A stretch of 64,000 nt of DNA, from positions 220,501-284,500 of the forward strand of contig SEFT01000003.1 in NCBI GenBank assembly GCA_004144175.1. Direction: 5' to 3'. The notes beneath the pieces were generated by a model. It did not search any database. It was given only the letters and a program-made list of their open reading frames with translations, and was not told the origin of the DNA. The position numbers were made by a program, and so were the translations under genes. The number at the start of each line of letters is the position of its first letter. Position 1 is the stretch's first letter. Shown here piece by piece: positions 18,973 through 27,886 of this stretch. Origin of the DNA: Sphingobacteriales bacterium. GTDB taxonomy: Bacteria > Bacteroidota > Bacteroidia > Chitinophagales > Chitinophagaceae.

Positions 18973-18995
18973 TTAAAATATCTAAAGCGTATTGC

Positions 18996-19427
18996 TTAGT
19001 TCTTGTTGGTAGGTGCTCCCGGTTCGGCAGCTACTACAGTACCTTTAATGTGCAGTTCATAACGCTCTTTACCATCGGGTACAAATGCGTTTGATTGAAT
19101 GTATACATCTTTCGTAAAAGGAGATACGCGGCCTTGCGTATTGTAGTTTACAGTGATCTTACCTTTTTTACCAGGCAGGATCGGCTCTTTAGGCCATTCA
19201 GGAGTGGTACAACCGCAGCTTGCAGATGCGCTTTGGATGATCAAAGGCTCTTTACCTACGTTGGTAAACTCAAATACGTGCGTAGCTACCGGTCCTTCTT
19301 TCAGGGTACCGAAGTCATACGTATCATTCTTGTCAGTAAACTTAAACTGCGGCATGTTCTTGTTTGCCTGAGCATAAGCGCCCATAAATCCGATTGCCAG
19401 CAATAGTGTAACAAATAAACGTTTCAT
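18996..19427 (-). CDS. DUF1573 secreted protein (distal copy)
   Basis: The 143-residue protein has a signal peptide (MKRLFVTLLLAIGFMGAYAQ) and one DUF1573 Ig-like domain: YDFGTLKEGPVATHVFEFTN, SASCGCTTPEWPKEPILPGKKG, INVNYNT-like strands and KDVYIQSNA. The domain is widespread in Bacteroidota envelope proteins and has no established biochemical role. A CGC motif in a conserved loop could bind metal or form a disulphide. It lies 28 bases behind a paralogous gene, so both are one operon with a shared terminator. Confidence 0.85.
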   Translation of the reverse strand: MKRLFVTLLLAIGFMGAYAQANKNMPQFKFTDKNDTYDFGTLKEGPVATHVFEFTNVGKEPLIIQSASASCGCTTPEWPKEPILPGKKGKITVNYNTQGRVSPFTKDVYIQSNAFVPDGKERYELHIKGTVVAAEPGAPTNKN

Positions 19428-19455
19428 AAAAATCTATATATTCTTTTGTTTGTTA

Positions 19456-20013
19456 TTAATTCGTCTTAAGCATTGAAGTGTTCTGAGGAACCGAGGTTTC
19501 AGGTGCCTTCTCTACGTTACCTTTAATAGTCAGGATTTTAGTACCGCCATTCGTAAGTACGGTAATGTTCTTGGTAAACGGACCAGGACGACCTGTCGTA
19601 GCATAAGAAGCTTTGATAGCAGCTGTTTTACCGGGCAGAATCGGCTCTTTAGGCCATGTAGGAGTAGTGCATCCGCAGCTTGCGTGTACCTGGCTGATGA
19701 TAATTGGTTCCTTACCTTTATTGGTGAAGGTAAACTCATACTCAGCGGCCGGGCCTTCTGCTACAGTTTTAAAATCATGCTCTTCTGTATTGAAGCTCAA
19801 CATATTCACATCACCTGTAGTACCTGCAGGGTTGGGCGCTACAACCGGAGTAGCGGTAACAGCAGGAGCCTTTGCCGTAGCTTTTGCACCTTTTACCGGC
19901 TTTGCCGCCGGAGTACCATGATTATGTCCGTCATGTTCGTTATGCGCATGCTGCGCCATTGCTGCACTACCTGCAAGCAGCACTACACCAAGTGATAGAA
20001 GTACTTTTTTCAT
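19456..20013 (-). CDS. DUF1573 secreted protein with His-rich N-terminus (proximal copy)
   Basis: The 185-residue protein from the chosen start has a signal peptide (MKKVLLSLGVVLLAGSAAMAQ), a His-rich stretch right after the predicted cleavage site (HAHNEHDGHNHG), an Ala/Pro/Lys/Thr-rich linker to about residue 65, and a DUF1573 domain with HASCGCTTPTWPKEPILPG. The ATG at 20013 is preferred over the track start because it begins the signal peptide. The His-rich segment could bind transition metals (inference). The shared WPKEPILPG core shows that it and the next gene are tandem duplicates. Confidence 0.83.
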   Translation of the reverse strand: MKKVLLSLGVVLLAGSAAMAQHAHNEHDGHNHGTPAAKPVKGAKATAKAPAVTATPVVAPNPAGTTGDVNMLSFNTEEHDFKTVAEGPAAEYEFTFTNKGKEPIIISQVHASCGCTTPTWPKEPILPGKTAAIKASYATTGRPGPFTKNITVLTNGGTKILTIKGNVEKAPETSVPQNTSMLKTN

Positions 20014-20046
20014 ATTTTTCGAATTTTTTAGTTGTTTCGGGGAATA

Positions 20047-20088
20047 CAAATTTAATAACTAAGACATATTCAAACCACCTGGGGTTTG
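20047..20088 (-). promoter_or_regulatory. Candidate promoter and overlapping inverted repeat of the DUF1573 operon
   Basis: On the minus strand TTTG (20074-20071), 16 bases and TAAATTTG (20054-20047) form a slightly short-spaced Bacteroidota promoter 33 bases before the ATG. The -33 part lies inside an inverted repeat CAAACC-N6-GGTTTG (20071-20088), a possible operator. Confidence 0.4.
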
Positions 20089-20159
20089 TTAATCATTCCC
20101 AAAATTAGCATTTTTTTCTCCTATATATTAATAGCCAATTATCAATATTTACAGCCCAT

Positions 20160-20729
20160 ATGAACTTTGAAGAGGACATAAAAAAATGTGTGGAAACTAT
20201 TTCAGCCGGGGGTACTATACTATATCCTACCGATACAGTATGGGGTTTAGGCTGCGACGCGCTGAATGAAAACGCCATTGACAAGATATTTGACATAAAG
20301 AACCGCCCAAGAGAGAAAAGCCTGATTGTACTGCTAGCAGATGCCCGCTCGGTGATACAATATGTAGCTGCCCCCCACCCCGACATTATAGATATACTCG
20401 AAAATTTCGACCGACCTACTACGGTGATATACGACGGTGCGCTCAGCTTTCCGCTAAATGCAGTACATGCGGATGGCAGTATAGCCATCCGGGTCACTAG
20501 AGACCCTTTTTGCAAGGCACTGATCAAAAGACTGCAAACCCCGGTAGTTTCTACTTCTGCCAACCTAAGCGGCGAACCGACACCTGCCACCTTCGATGCC
20601 ATACAAGATGAGATAAAGCAGCGGGTAGATTATGTAGTAAAATACCGGCAAGATGACATGACTATAAAGCCGCCATCGCGCCTGGTGCGGATAAAGGATG
20701 ATGGTAGCCTCGAAATTATACGTCCCTAA
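20160..20729 (+). CDS. tsaC: L-threonylcarbamoyladenylate synthase
   Basis: TsaC (YrdC/Sua5 family) makes threonylcarbamoyl-AMP from threonine, bicarbonate and ATP, the first step of t6A tRNA modification. The 189-residue protein shows GGTILYPTDTVWGLGCDA at the N-terminus, the KNRPREKSLIVL motif, a PTTVIYDG strand and VSTSANLSGEPTP. It is the short form without the Sua5 C-terminal domain. The CCA-adding enzyme starts 19 bases later, so the two tRNA genes may be co-transcribed. Confidence 0.94.
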   Translation: MNFEEDIKKCVETISAGGTILYPTDTVWGLGCDALNENAIDKIFDIKNRPREKSLIVLLADARSVIQYVAAPHPDIIDILENFDRPTTVIYDGALSFPLNAVHADGSIAIRVTRDPFCKALIKRLQTPVVSTSANLSGEPTPATFDAIQDEIKQRVDYVVKYRQDDMTIKPPSRLVRIKDDGSLEIIRP

Positions 20730-20733
20730 TCTT

Positions 20734-20741
20734 TAGTTTTG
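20734..20741 (+). promoter_or_regulatory. Candidate -7 element of the CCA enzyme gene
   Basis: TAGTTTTG, seven bases before the ATG at 20749. No -33 match was found, so read-through from tsaC is equally likely. Confidence 0.35.
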
Positions 20742-20748
20742 CGCCGGT

Positions 20749-22167
20749 ATGGACATTTCATGCAGTAACGAAGAATTAGAACTATTTGAACGTATAGCGA
20801 CAGCCGCTGCCGGCCTTGGTGTGGAATGCTACCTGATAGGTGGATTTGTGCGAGACAAGATACTGGGGCGGTCAACTAAAGATGCCGATATAGTATGTAC
20901 CGGCGATGGAATTGCGCTGGCTCATGCCGTGGCGAAGTCGTTGTCTGAACGCCCATCGGTAAATTTCTTCAAGACATTCGGTACGGCGCAATTCAGGCTA
21001 AATGGCTTCGATGTAGAATTTGTAGGGGCGCGTAAAGAGTCTTACCAGCAACACTCGCGTAAGCCCGAGGTATCGGAGGGCACATTAGAGGATGACCAGA
21101 AACGCAGAGACTTTACCGTAAATGCACTGGCCATCAGCCTTAACAAAAATGATTATGGCAAACTGGCAGACCCATTCGATGGCATAGGCGACATGGAGAA
21201 AAAGCTGCTCCGCACACCGCTCGATCCGGATATTACCTTCTCAGACGACCCATTGCGAATGATGAGAGGGATACGCTTTGCAGCGCAGTTGGGCTTTACC
21301 ATCTATCCCGAAACATTCGAGGCAATCGCCCGCAATAAGGAAAGGATAAAAATCGTATCGCAGGAACGCATTACCGATGAACTGAATAAAATAATGCTCA
21401 CAGCGCGTCCGTCGGTAGGGCTGGACCTACTATTCCGCAGCGGACTACTTAAAGAGTTCTTCCCTCAGTTTACCGATCTTTCCGGTGTTGAGTTTGTGGA
21501 GGGAAAGGGGCATAAAGATAACTTCTACCACACGCTACAGGTAATAGACAATGTAGCAGCACGCAGCCACAACCTATGGCTACGCTGGGCTGCCTTGCTG
21601 CACGACATCGGCAAGCCAGCTACCAAAAAGTTTGAAAATGGCCACGGCTGGACTTTTCATGGCCACGATGCTGTGGGCGAAAGAATGACTCCGCGTATCT
21701 TCAAACAGCTACGCCTGCCGCAGAACGAAAAGATGAAGTATGTAGCCAAGCTGGTTGCGCTGCATCTTCGCCCAATAAGCCTTAGTAAAGAGGACATTAC
21801 GGACTCGGCCATGCGCAGGCTCCTGTTCGATGCAGGAGAAGACATAGATGACCTGATGATCCTCTGCGAGAGTGATATCACCTCAAAAAACAAAGTGAAA
21901 GTAAAACGCTACCTCGAAAATTTTGAGCTGGTAAAGGAGCGCCTGGTAGCAGTGGAAGAAAAAGACCGCATCCGCAATTGGCAGCCGCCTATCAGCGGCG
22001 AAGATATCATGCAGATATTCAACCTACAGCCATCGCGCAAGGTTGGCACACTTAAGACAGCAGTACGAGATGCAATACTTGATGGCATTATACCCAACGA
22101 ATACGACGCAGCTTACTCCTACCTTTTGCAAAAAGCGGAAGAATTGGGGATACAGAAGCCTTCATAA
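20749..22167 (+). CDS. cca: CCA tRNA nucleotidyltransferase / poly(A) polymerase family with HD domain
   Basis: The 472-residue class II nucleotidyltransferase has the G-motif [12 protein letters not shown], the catalytic acidic pair in [19 protein letters not shown], the [17 protein letters not shown] neck motif and a central HD domain (LLHDIGKP, with later conserved His residues). It should add or repair the 3'-CCA of tRNA in the cytosol. CCA addition and poly(A) polymerase activity are hard to tell apart in this family, though a single copy beside tsaC points to tRNA work. It ends at a bidirectional terminator. Confidence 0.9.
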   Translation: MDISCSNEELELFERIATAAAGLGVECYLIGGFVRDKILGRSTKDADIVCTGDGIALAHAVAKSLSERPSVNFFKTFGTAQFRLNGFDVEFVGARKESYQQHSRKPEVSEGTLEDDQKRRDFTVNALAISLNKNDYGKLADPFDGIGDMEKKLLRTPLDPDITFSDDPLRMMRGIRFAAQLGFTIYPETFEAIARNKERIKIVSQERITDELNKIMLTARPSVGLDLLFRSGLLKEFFPQFTDLSGVEFVEGKGHKDNFYHTLQVIDNVAARSHNLWLRWAALLHDIGKPATKKFENGHGWTFHGHDAVGERMTPRIFKQLRLPQNEKMKYVAKLVALHLRPISLSKEDITDSAMRRLLFDAGEDIDDLMILCESDITSKNKVKVKRYLENFELVKERLVAVEEKDRIRNWQPPISGEDIMQIFNLQPSRKVGTLKTAVRDAILDGIIPNEYDAAYSYLLQKAEELGIQKPS

Positions 22168-22178
22168 GCTAAATAGTA

Positions 22179-22205
22179 AAACGGCCTCCAAAATGGAGGC
22201 CGTTT
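22179..22205. terminator. Bidirectional terminator between cca and the lipoprotein gene
   Basis: Perfect stem AAACGGCCTCCA/TGGAGGCCGTTT with an AAA loop, between convergent genes. Confidence 0.8.
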
Positions 22206-22229
22206 CCTTGCTATCTCTTTTCAGTATAA

Positions 22230-23579
22230 TTAGAACTTTGTCCAACCTTTCCACCATGTATCGCCTGCACCTACTGCTCCTCTGTAGTTAACAGACGTTA
22301 CAGAACCCTTGCCTACGGTAACAGCGCCCGAAGTAGCTATAGAGCCCGAAGCAGGAGTAGGATCGAAAGATGCACCGGCACCATAAGCCGCAGTCAGGCC
22401 GGCATCAGCAGTGCTCGATTTGATCTCATTCTTCCAGTCAGCATTAGTAAGACGCTCTGTAAGGTTAAAGCCCATGCTTGTAGTACCTGCCGTATCTACT
22501 GATTTACCCATACCTGCAATCACCAAGCCTTTCAGCTCCATTTGACCGTCAATCAGGTTTTGAGCAGCTTTAGATCCATCTACCAGGATACCTGTAGGGT
22601 AACCCATCAGGATAGAGTTAAAGATAGAAGTCCTTGTATTCCTTCTCAGGTGTGCAGCACGTTTAAAATCTTTGTGGATGGTAGTGTTAGCATCTTGCTT
22701 TGGGCCTATCAGCGTAACGTTAGCAAAAACAGGAGCAGTGATCGGAGTTGTTGTAGAACCGCTCGCATCGTTATCTTGCTCAAAACCGTTTGAACCGGAG
22801 ATATCGGCTTTATTAGCGTCACGTACAGCTATCGCAAACTGTACTGTACCACGGTAACCGTTATCGCAATCGAAATCGTCATCCAGACCTTTGTAAGCAA
22901 TGATGTGTTTCAGGTTTACAGTACCACCAAACATTTCGAAAGCATCATCCAGGCCATAAGAGCACTGTACATAATCGATCTGAGTACCGCTACCTACTGC
23001 GCCAAGCGTCAATGAGTTCAATTCTTTATCAGGCTGGAAAGCGTATCCGCCATATTCGATACGCACATACTTCAATACACCTGAGTTGTCGCCATCGTCT
23101 GTACCACCGTACAGGCCATCGCCTGCTGAGTTGTTCACACCACCTTCTATTTCGCCTTCGCCCGGCTTCTGGTTGAAAGAAGCATTGGTAGTCGCTTTAC
23201 CAAGTATTACGATACCACCCCAGTCACCATAAGAAGGAGTGCCTTCGTTTGAAGTAAACACGATCGGATTTTCAGCTGTACCCGAAGCGACTATTTTAGC
23301 ACCACGTGTTACAACCAGTGCATTTTTACCTTTCGCTACTTTGATGATAGCACCCGGCTCAATGGTAAGTGTAGCACCATTTTTTACATACACCATGTTG
23401 GTCATAGTGTAAGTTTTGCCTGAAAGTAATGTTCTGTTAGTCGTAATGTCAGACTTCAATTCATAACCCAGTTGATCTTCAGGAGTTACTACCGGATCCG
23501 GATCTTTGTCTTTTTTGCAGGATACAAATACTGTCGATGTAAGTGCCAGGAAAGAAAGGCCTAATAAAACTTTTCTCAT
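22230..23579 (-). CDS. Outer-membrane-associated lipoprotein with beta-helix-like repeats
   Basis: From the chosen ATG at 23579 the protein has 449 residues, a lipoprotein signal peptide with lipobox TSTVFVSC and a short acidic/Pro linker. The main domain begins with a VKNGATLTIEPGAIIKV motif, as in right-handed parallel beta-helix proteins, and contains repeated strand-turn units (GDWGGIVILGK, LKYVRIEYGG, QIDYVQCSYGLDDAFEMFGG) and Asp/Gly-rich loops. It ends with a WWKGWTKF-type tail. I do not know its function. It lies downstream of a TonB receptor on the same strand, separated by a terminator-like hairpin, so it is likely a surface partner of that receptor (inference). Confidence 0.78.
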   Translation of the reverse strand: MRKVLLGLSFLALTSTVFVSCKKDKDPDPVVTPEDQLGYELKSDITTNRTLLSGKTYTMTNMVYVKNGATLTIEPGAIIKVAKGKNALVVTRGAKIVASGTAENPIVFTSNEGTPSYGDWGGIVILGKATTNASFNQKPGEGEIEGGVNNSAGDGLYGGTDDGDNSGVLKYVRIEYGGYAFQPDKELNSLTLGAVGSGTQIDYVQCSYGLDDAFEMFGGTVNLKHIIAYKGLDDDFDCDNGYRGTVQFAIAVRDANKADISGSNGFEQDNDASGSTTTPITAPVFANVTLIGPKQDANTTIHKDFKRAAHLRRNTRTSIFNSILMGYPTGILVDGSKAAQNLIDGQMELKGLVIAGMGKSVDTAGTTSMGFNLTERLTNADWKNEIKSSTADAGLTAAYGAGASFDPTPASGSIATSGAVTVGKGSVTSVNYRGAVGAGDTWWKGWTKF

Positions 23580-23696
23580 TGTTGTTGAGCTTTTTTTGAT
23601 GATGCAAAAATGCCTGACTAGTATTACCAAATAGTTAAGGGAATATGAACTAACTGTGATGTTTCAACATGCATACATGGTAGGTCCCAAAGCAAA

Positions 23697-23725
23697 AGCG
23701 CCCGGCAAATGCCAGGCGCTTTTTT
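23697..23725 (-). terminator. Hairpin between the TonB receptor and the lipoprotein gene
   Basis: AGCGCCTGGCA-TT-TGCCGGGCGCT on the minus strand with one U-G wobble, 17 bases after the receptor stop codon and followed by TTTGCTTTG. It may attenuate read-through into the lipoprotein gene. The opposite strand has a six-T tail. Confidence 0.65.
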
Positions 23726-23741
23726 ATCTGTGTACTTCGAC

Positions 23742-26513
23742 TTATCTAAAGTTGTACAGGAACGACAATGTGTAGTTGCTACCAGCCCTTCTCGATATAC
23801 GAAGGAAGTCTGCATCTACATCATACTTACCATTTTCGTTTTTATCCTGGTAGTAGTTTGCTCTCTTATTCAACAGGTCGGATATCGTGAACTTGAACTC
23901 TGCCTTTTTGTTCAGCACTTTTTGTGAGATCGTAAAATCTATCACCGGGCGCGGAGCTTCCCATATATGCGGGTTCTGATCATTACCCACCAGGAATATC
24001 CTGCGGCCTACCATGTTAAACAAACCCGTTACACTGGTACCAATTTTCTCTGCATCGTATTGAAGTCCGCCGTTTATTACAAAAGGAGATTGTCCCTGCA
24101 TCGGCCTGTCGGCTTTCACTTCGTTACCTGCTGCATCCTTGATGTTAAATCTCACGTCATTAAAGATGTAGGTACCGTTCGCAAAGGCAGTAAAGTTTTT
24201 AAATGTATTGCCCATAGCATCCAGCTTCTTACGGAACTCTACCTCACCACCGTAGCTTAGCGCATCCGGAGCATTACCATAAGTAAATGAAATAGTGTTA
24301 ACGCCGGACTCATTGAAGAATTGTTCTATGGTGTTGGTAAACTTCTTGTAGAACAGACCGGCAGTGATCATTTCGCCCGCGCGTGGGTAAAACTCATAGC
24401 GCAGGTCCACGTTCATGATCTTTGTGCGCTCCAGGTCGGGGTTACCTTGTACGGCAGCCAGCAGTTCAAAGTCGTAGAATGTAAACGGAGAAAGCTCTCT
24501 AAACTCAGGACGAACTACCGTTTGTGATGCACTCAACCTCCAGTTTGTTTTCTCATTGAAACGGTACGTAAGGTTGAATGATGGCAAGATGTCGCCCACT
24601 TGTGTATTCACATTTACGGGCTGGTTGCTACGGAAACCATTCAGCTGCTGGTTGAAGTACTCATAACGTGCACCCCATACTAACCTGAAATTTTGGCCAA
24701 GCTGGTTATCCAGCATTACGAAACCGGCATGTAACATGCTGTTCGCATCGTAGTCATAGTCTTTGTCACTCAGTTCACTCAGGTTAAAGCCTGTGAGGCT
24801 AACATTTTCAGGAGCAAAGATATTTGCATTGTCAACCGACAGCAGATCAGAAGGATTACCTACCATACCAAACGGCCTTGACGTAAACACACGATCTTTA
24901 ACCTGCGTCATATATCCTACCTTAATAGTATGCTGGTTGCCAAACGCCTGGAATGGACGTGACAGATCGAAGCTACCCAGACCTATATTATCGGTAAGGT
25001 TTGAATAGAAACGGCTTGCCGAACGCAGTGAGGGCTGGAAGCCTTGTATTGTCGCACGGTAGATAGAATCGTCATCAGCCTTACGGTACTCCATACGGCG
25101 CAGGTTAGGCTGGTTTTGATACAGGCGCACGTAGCTACCGTTCCAGTTCAGTTTTATTTTCGATTTTGGCAGGTAGTGTGAACCTATCAACTGCGTAGTA
25201 AGATATTGCGTTGATTTGAAGCCAAGTTGGTAAGATCTTACATCAGCACCGTAGTCATTATCGCGACCTTCGCGCATTAACACGTTGTCAGAACCGTTGA
25301 TGTTATAAAGATTCTTAAGCGATATACGGTTATTCGCGTTCAACTCCATGCTCAGATTGGCAAGTGCGCCCACCAGTACATCTTCACCATAGAGATTCTC
25401 ATTAAAGTCAAGTGTCTTTTGAACTACACCTGCCTGGTTGAAGAAAGAACGCGTCATTTCTGTTCTCCTGTTCTGCTTATTATAATTTACCGCGAAGATG
25501 GCGCCCAATTTTTTACCAAACAGCATGGTGTTCAATCCGCCTGACGCCTGCATAGAAGCATTGATCGGCGTAGATTTCGTGTCGTAGGCCCAGTCGTTCT
25601 TGAAGCCTTTTGCCGCCGCCAGTCTTTGCTCTTCGGTCAGCTTGCGGAACTGGTCTTTATTCGGTACGGTAGAAGGAAGTGCCCTTGTTCCGTCATCCAG
25701 GCCTAAGAAATCAAGGCTACCACCTTTGTAATAATGGAAGTCTCTACCTACAGTTTGTGAGTTAACACCACCACCCAGTTGAATGGTGAAGAAATTTTCA
25801 GACGGGATGTCTTTCGTATTTACTTGTATCAAGCCACCTGCAAACTCACCCGGAAGGTCAGGCGTAGCTGCTTTGTTCACTACTATATTATCGATCATGC
25901 CCGAAGGGAATAGGTCGAAGGAGAATGTTTTACGGTCAGGCTCCGTGCTTGAAAGCAGCGTACCATTCAGGGTAGCCTGGTTATAGCGGTCAGCAAGGCC
26001 GCGAACGATCAGGTACTTACCATCTTGTATAGAAGCAGCAGATACGCGTTTCAGTACCTCACCCGTATTGCGGTCCGGAGACTTCCTGATCGCTTCAGCA
26101 GATACTACCTGCGCTACGGTATTTGTGTTCTTTTGATAAGTGATCATAGCGCTGATGTTTTCTTTTTTCAGCGTTGAGCGCACTACAATTTCCTGAAGTT
26201 GCGTGGATTTTGCTTCGGCAATAACAATATTAACGGTCGCAGTATTATTTCCTGTCACCTTTACATCTGCTACTTCTTTTGATTGATAGCCAACATACCG
26301 TACTTCAAGCGTGTAGGTTCCCGCTGCTGTTTCCAGCAAGAAGTTGCCGTCTACATCGGTAGCGGTACCGTTAGATGTACCTTTTATTACCACCATTGCA
26401 CCGATAATCGGATCACCTGTCTTTTCATCCGACACCTTACCCGTTATCTTTCCAGCTGCAAATGCTTGCAGGGAAATAAATAACATCATAAAAAACATTG
26501 TAATAACGCGCAT
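23742..26513 (-). CDS. TonB-dependent outer-membrane receptor with carboxypeptidase-regulatory-like N-terminus
   Basis: The 923-residue protein has a signal peptide (about 1-20), a CarboxypepD_reg-like domain at about 22-105 (GKITGKVSDEKTGDPIIGAMVVIKG, FLLETAAGTYTLEVRYVGYQ), a plug domain (about 125-240, with GEVLKRVSAASIQDGKYLIVRGLADRYN) and a 22-strand-type barrel ending in NYTLSFLYNFR with a C-terminal aromatic pattern. It is not a SusC protein, and no susD gene is nearby. Substrate is unknown. Upstream, six tandem 11-bp units resembling a Pho box suggest control by phosphate (inference). The lipoprotein gene follows on the same strand. Confidence 0.9.
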   Translation of the reverse strand: MRVITMFFMMLFISLQAFAAGKITGKVSDEKTGDPIIGAMVVIKGTSNGTATDVDGNFLLETAAGTYTLEVRYVGYQSKEVADVKVTGNNTATVNIVIAEAKSTQLQEIVVRSTLKKENISAMITYQKNTNTVAQVVSAEAIRKSPDRNTGEVLKRVSAASIQDGKYLIVRGLADRYNQATLNGTLLSSTEPDRKTFSFDLFPSGMIDNIVVNKAATPDLPGEFAGGLIQVNTKDIPSENFFTIQLGGGVNSQTVGRDFHYYKGGSLDFLGLDDGTRALPSTVPNKDQFRKLTEEQRLAAAKGFKNDWAYDTKSTPINASMQASGGLNTMLFGKKLGAIFAVNYNKQNRRTEMTRSFFNQAGVVQKTLDFNENLYGEDVLVGALANLSMELNANNRISLKNLYNINGSDNVLMREGRDNDYGADVRSYQLGFKSTQYLTTQLIGSHYLPKSKIKLNWNGSYVRLYQNQPNLRRMEYRKADDDSIYRATIQGFQPSLRSASRFYSNLTDNIGLGSFDLSRPFQAFGNQHTIKVGYMTQVKDRVFTSRPFGMVGNPSDLLSVDNANIFAPENVSLTGFNLSELSDKDYDYDANSMLHAGFVMLDNQLGQNFRLVWGARYEYFNQQLNGFRSNQPVNVNTQVGDILPSFNLTYRFNEKTNWRLSASQTVVRPEFRELSPFTFYDFELLAAVQGNPDLERTKIMNVDLRYEFYPRAGEMITAGLFYKKFTNTIEQFFNESGVNTISFTYGNAPDALSYGGEVEFRKKLDAMGNTFKNFTAFANGTYIFNDVRFNIKDAAGNEVKADRPMQGQSPFVINGGLQYDAEKIGTSVTGLFNMVGRRIFLVGNDQNPHIWEAPRPVIDFTISQKVLNKKAEFKFTISDLLNKRANYYQDKNENGKYDVDADFLRISRRAGSNYTLSFLYNFR

Positions 26514-26534
26514 GTATTATTCTTTAATTGCACG

Positions 26535-26542
26535 CAAAAGTC
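26535..26542 (-). promoter_or_regulatory. Candidate -7 element of the TonB receptor gene
   Basis: GACTTTTG on the minus strand has one mismatch to TAnnTTTG, lies seven bases after the 11-bp repeat array and 21 bases before the ATG. The lack of a -33 box fits an activator-dependent promoter. Confidence 0.35.
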
Positions 26543-26549
26543 CAACTTC

Positions 26550-26615
26550 AATGTTACCGATGTCTTACCGCAATGTTACGCCTGCATGAATTGAATGTTA
26601 AGTCCATATTAACTT
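26550..26615. repeat. Tandem 11-bp direct repeats (Pho-box-like) upstream of the TonB receptor
   Basis: Six consecutive 11-base units begin at 26550, 26561, 26572, 26583, 26594 and 26605. Units 1, 3 and 5 share AATGTTA exactly, and units 1, 2, 3, 5 and 6 keep T at position 3 and TTA at positions 5-7. Read toward the receptor gene, the units are TAACATT-like, similar in spacing and sequence to PhoB/PhoP-type operators. The array ends 37 bases before the receptor ATG. Confidence 0.65.
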
Positions 26616-26676
26616 TGCAATGCGAGCATATTTCGTGTTGTTTTTTTATTATCTAATTGTTATCTGTCGGCCCGCC

Positions 26677-26705
26677 TTTGAAAGTGCGTCTAAAGCCTAA
26701 CTTTG
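26677..26705 (+). promoter_or_regulatory. Promoter of the class III aminotransferase gene
   Basis: TTTG (26677-26680), a 17-base spacer and TAACTTTG (26698-26705) give both consensus elements. The ATG follows after five bases, predicting a leaderless or near-leaderless mRNA. Confidence 0.6.
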
Positions 26706-26710
26706 CCTCA

Positions 26711-27886
26711 ATGAATATCCGTCAGCTCTTCCAGCAACACGTGGCCCAAACGTCGCCTGCGCCAATTGCTTTAAATATTACTTCGGCCTCGGGCAACTAT
26801 TTGTTTGATGATAACGGTAAAAAATATCTCGATCTGATAGGGGGCATCAGCGTATGCAATGTGGGCCATTGCCACCCCAGGGTGGTAGCCGCCATTAAAG
26901 AGCAGGCCGAAAAGTACTTGCACGTAATGGTGTACGGTGAATTGATTCAAAGCCCGCAGGTAGCCTATGCGCAGCTGCTAGCCAAGCACCTGCCCCCATC
27001 GCTGGATTGTGTGTATTTCACCAACTCAGGGGCCGAGGCTACTGATGGTGCCATTAAACTAGCCCGTCGTGCAACCGGCAGACCGGATATCATTAGCTGC
27101 CATAACAGCTACCACGGCGCTACCCTAGGGGCACTTAGCCTGATGGGCGACGAGTACTGGCGCAATGCCTTTCGCCCGCTGATGCCCGGCATTCGGCGAC
27201 ATTATTATAACAGCCCCGAATTAATAGCGGCAATAGATAGTCAGACAGCCTGTGTCATTATCGAGACTGTGCAGGCCGAAGCCGGAGTGATAGAGCCGGA
27301 TATAAAATGGCTGCAACAGCTAAGGGGAAAATGTACGGAGACGGGAACGCTCTTAATATTTGACGAAATACAATGCGGTTTTGGGCGTACAGGTAAGTTG
27401 TGGGGGTTTGAGCACTACGGCGTAATCCCTGACATTGTTCTTTTGGGCAAGGCTCTGGGCGGCGGGATGCCGTTAGGGGCATTTGTATCGTCGCACATGT
27501 ACATGCAAACGCTGACCAATAACCCGGTGCTGGGGCATATTACCACCTTTGGCGGGCATCCGGTGAGCTGTGCCGCAGGTATGGCCGGTATGGAAGCCTT
27601 ACTTGAAGAGCAATTAGGCGAACAAGTGGCAGAAAAAGAACAACTTTTCCATTCTTTGCTTGTTCATCCATCTATAAAGGCAGTACGCAGCAAAGGGCTG
27701 CTAATGGCAATTGAGCTGGAAAGCCCTGACCATGTAATGCAAACTTTGCAGCACTGTTTAGAGAAAGAGCTATTTTTTGACTGGTTTTTATTCGCCCCTA
27801 ACTGTATCCGGATAGCTCCGCCGCTCACTATTACGAAAGACGAGATAAAAGAGGCTTGTAAAATAACACTTGAATGTCTTATATGA
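26711..27886 (+). CDS. Class III aminotransferase (acetylornithine/ornithine aminotransferase-like)
   Basis: The 391-residue PLP enzyme has LDLIGGISVCNVGHCHP near the N-terminus, FTNSGAEATDGAIKLARRATGR, SYHGATLGALSLMG, the Asp-containing LLIFDEIQCGFGRTGKLWGFEHYG and the PLP-lysine motif LLGKALGGGMPLGAF. This is the 4-aminobutyrate/acetylornithine subgroup. No arg or other pathway genes are adjacent, so the substrate stays open. The ATG at 26711 is chosen over the upstream TTG because the promoter's -7 element lies between them. Confidence 0.88.
   Translation: MNIRQLFQQHVAQTSPAPIALNITSASGNYLFDDNGKKYLDLIGGISVCNVGHCHPRVVAAIKEQAEKYLHVMVYGELIQSPQVAYAQLLAKHLPPSLDCVYFTNSGAEATDGAIKLARRATGRPDIISCHNSYHGATLGALSLMGDEYWRNAFRPLMPGIRRHYYNSPELIAAIDSQTACVIIETVQAEAGVIEPDIKWLQQLRGKCTETGTLLIFDEIQCGFGRTGKLWGFEHYGVIPDIVLLGKALGGGMPLGAFVSSHMYMQTLTNNPVLGHITTFGGHPVSCAAGMAGMEALLEEQLGEQVAEKEQLFHSLLVHPSIKAVRSKGLLMAIELESPDHVMQTLQHCLEKELFFDWFLFAPNCIRIAPPLTITKDEIKEACKITLECLI

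Noticed and set aside
23742-26513. SusC/RagA assignment for the TonB receptor
   Set aside because: No SusD gene follows and the plug/N-terminal features fit a general CarboxypepD_reg TonB receptor rather than SusC.
26610-26617. Second TAACTTTG on the plus strand as another promoter for the class III aminotransferase
   Set aside because: The nearest TTG is only 16 bases upstream and the element is part of the 11-bp repeat array; the promoter at 26677-26705 fits better.
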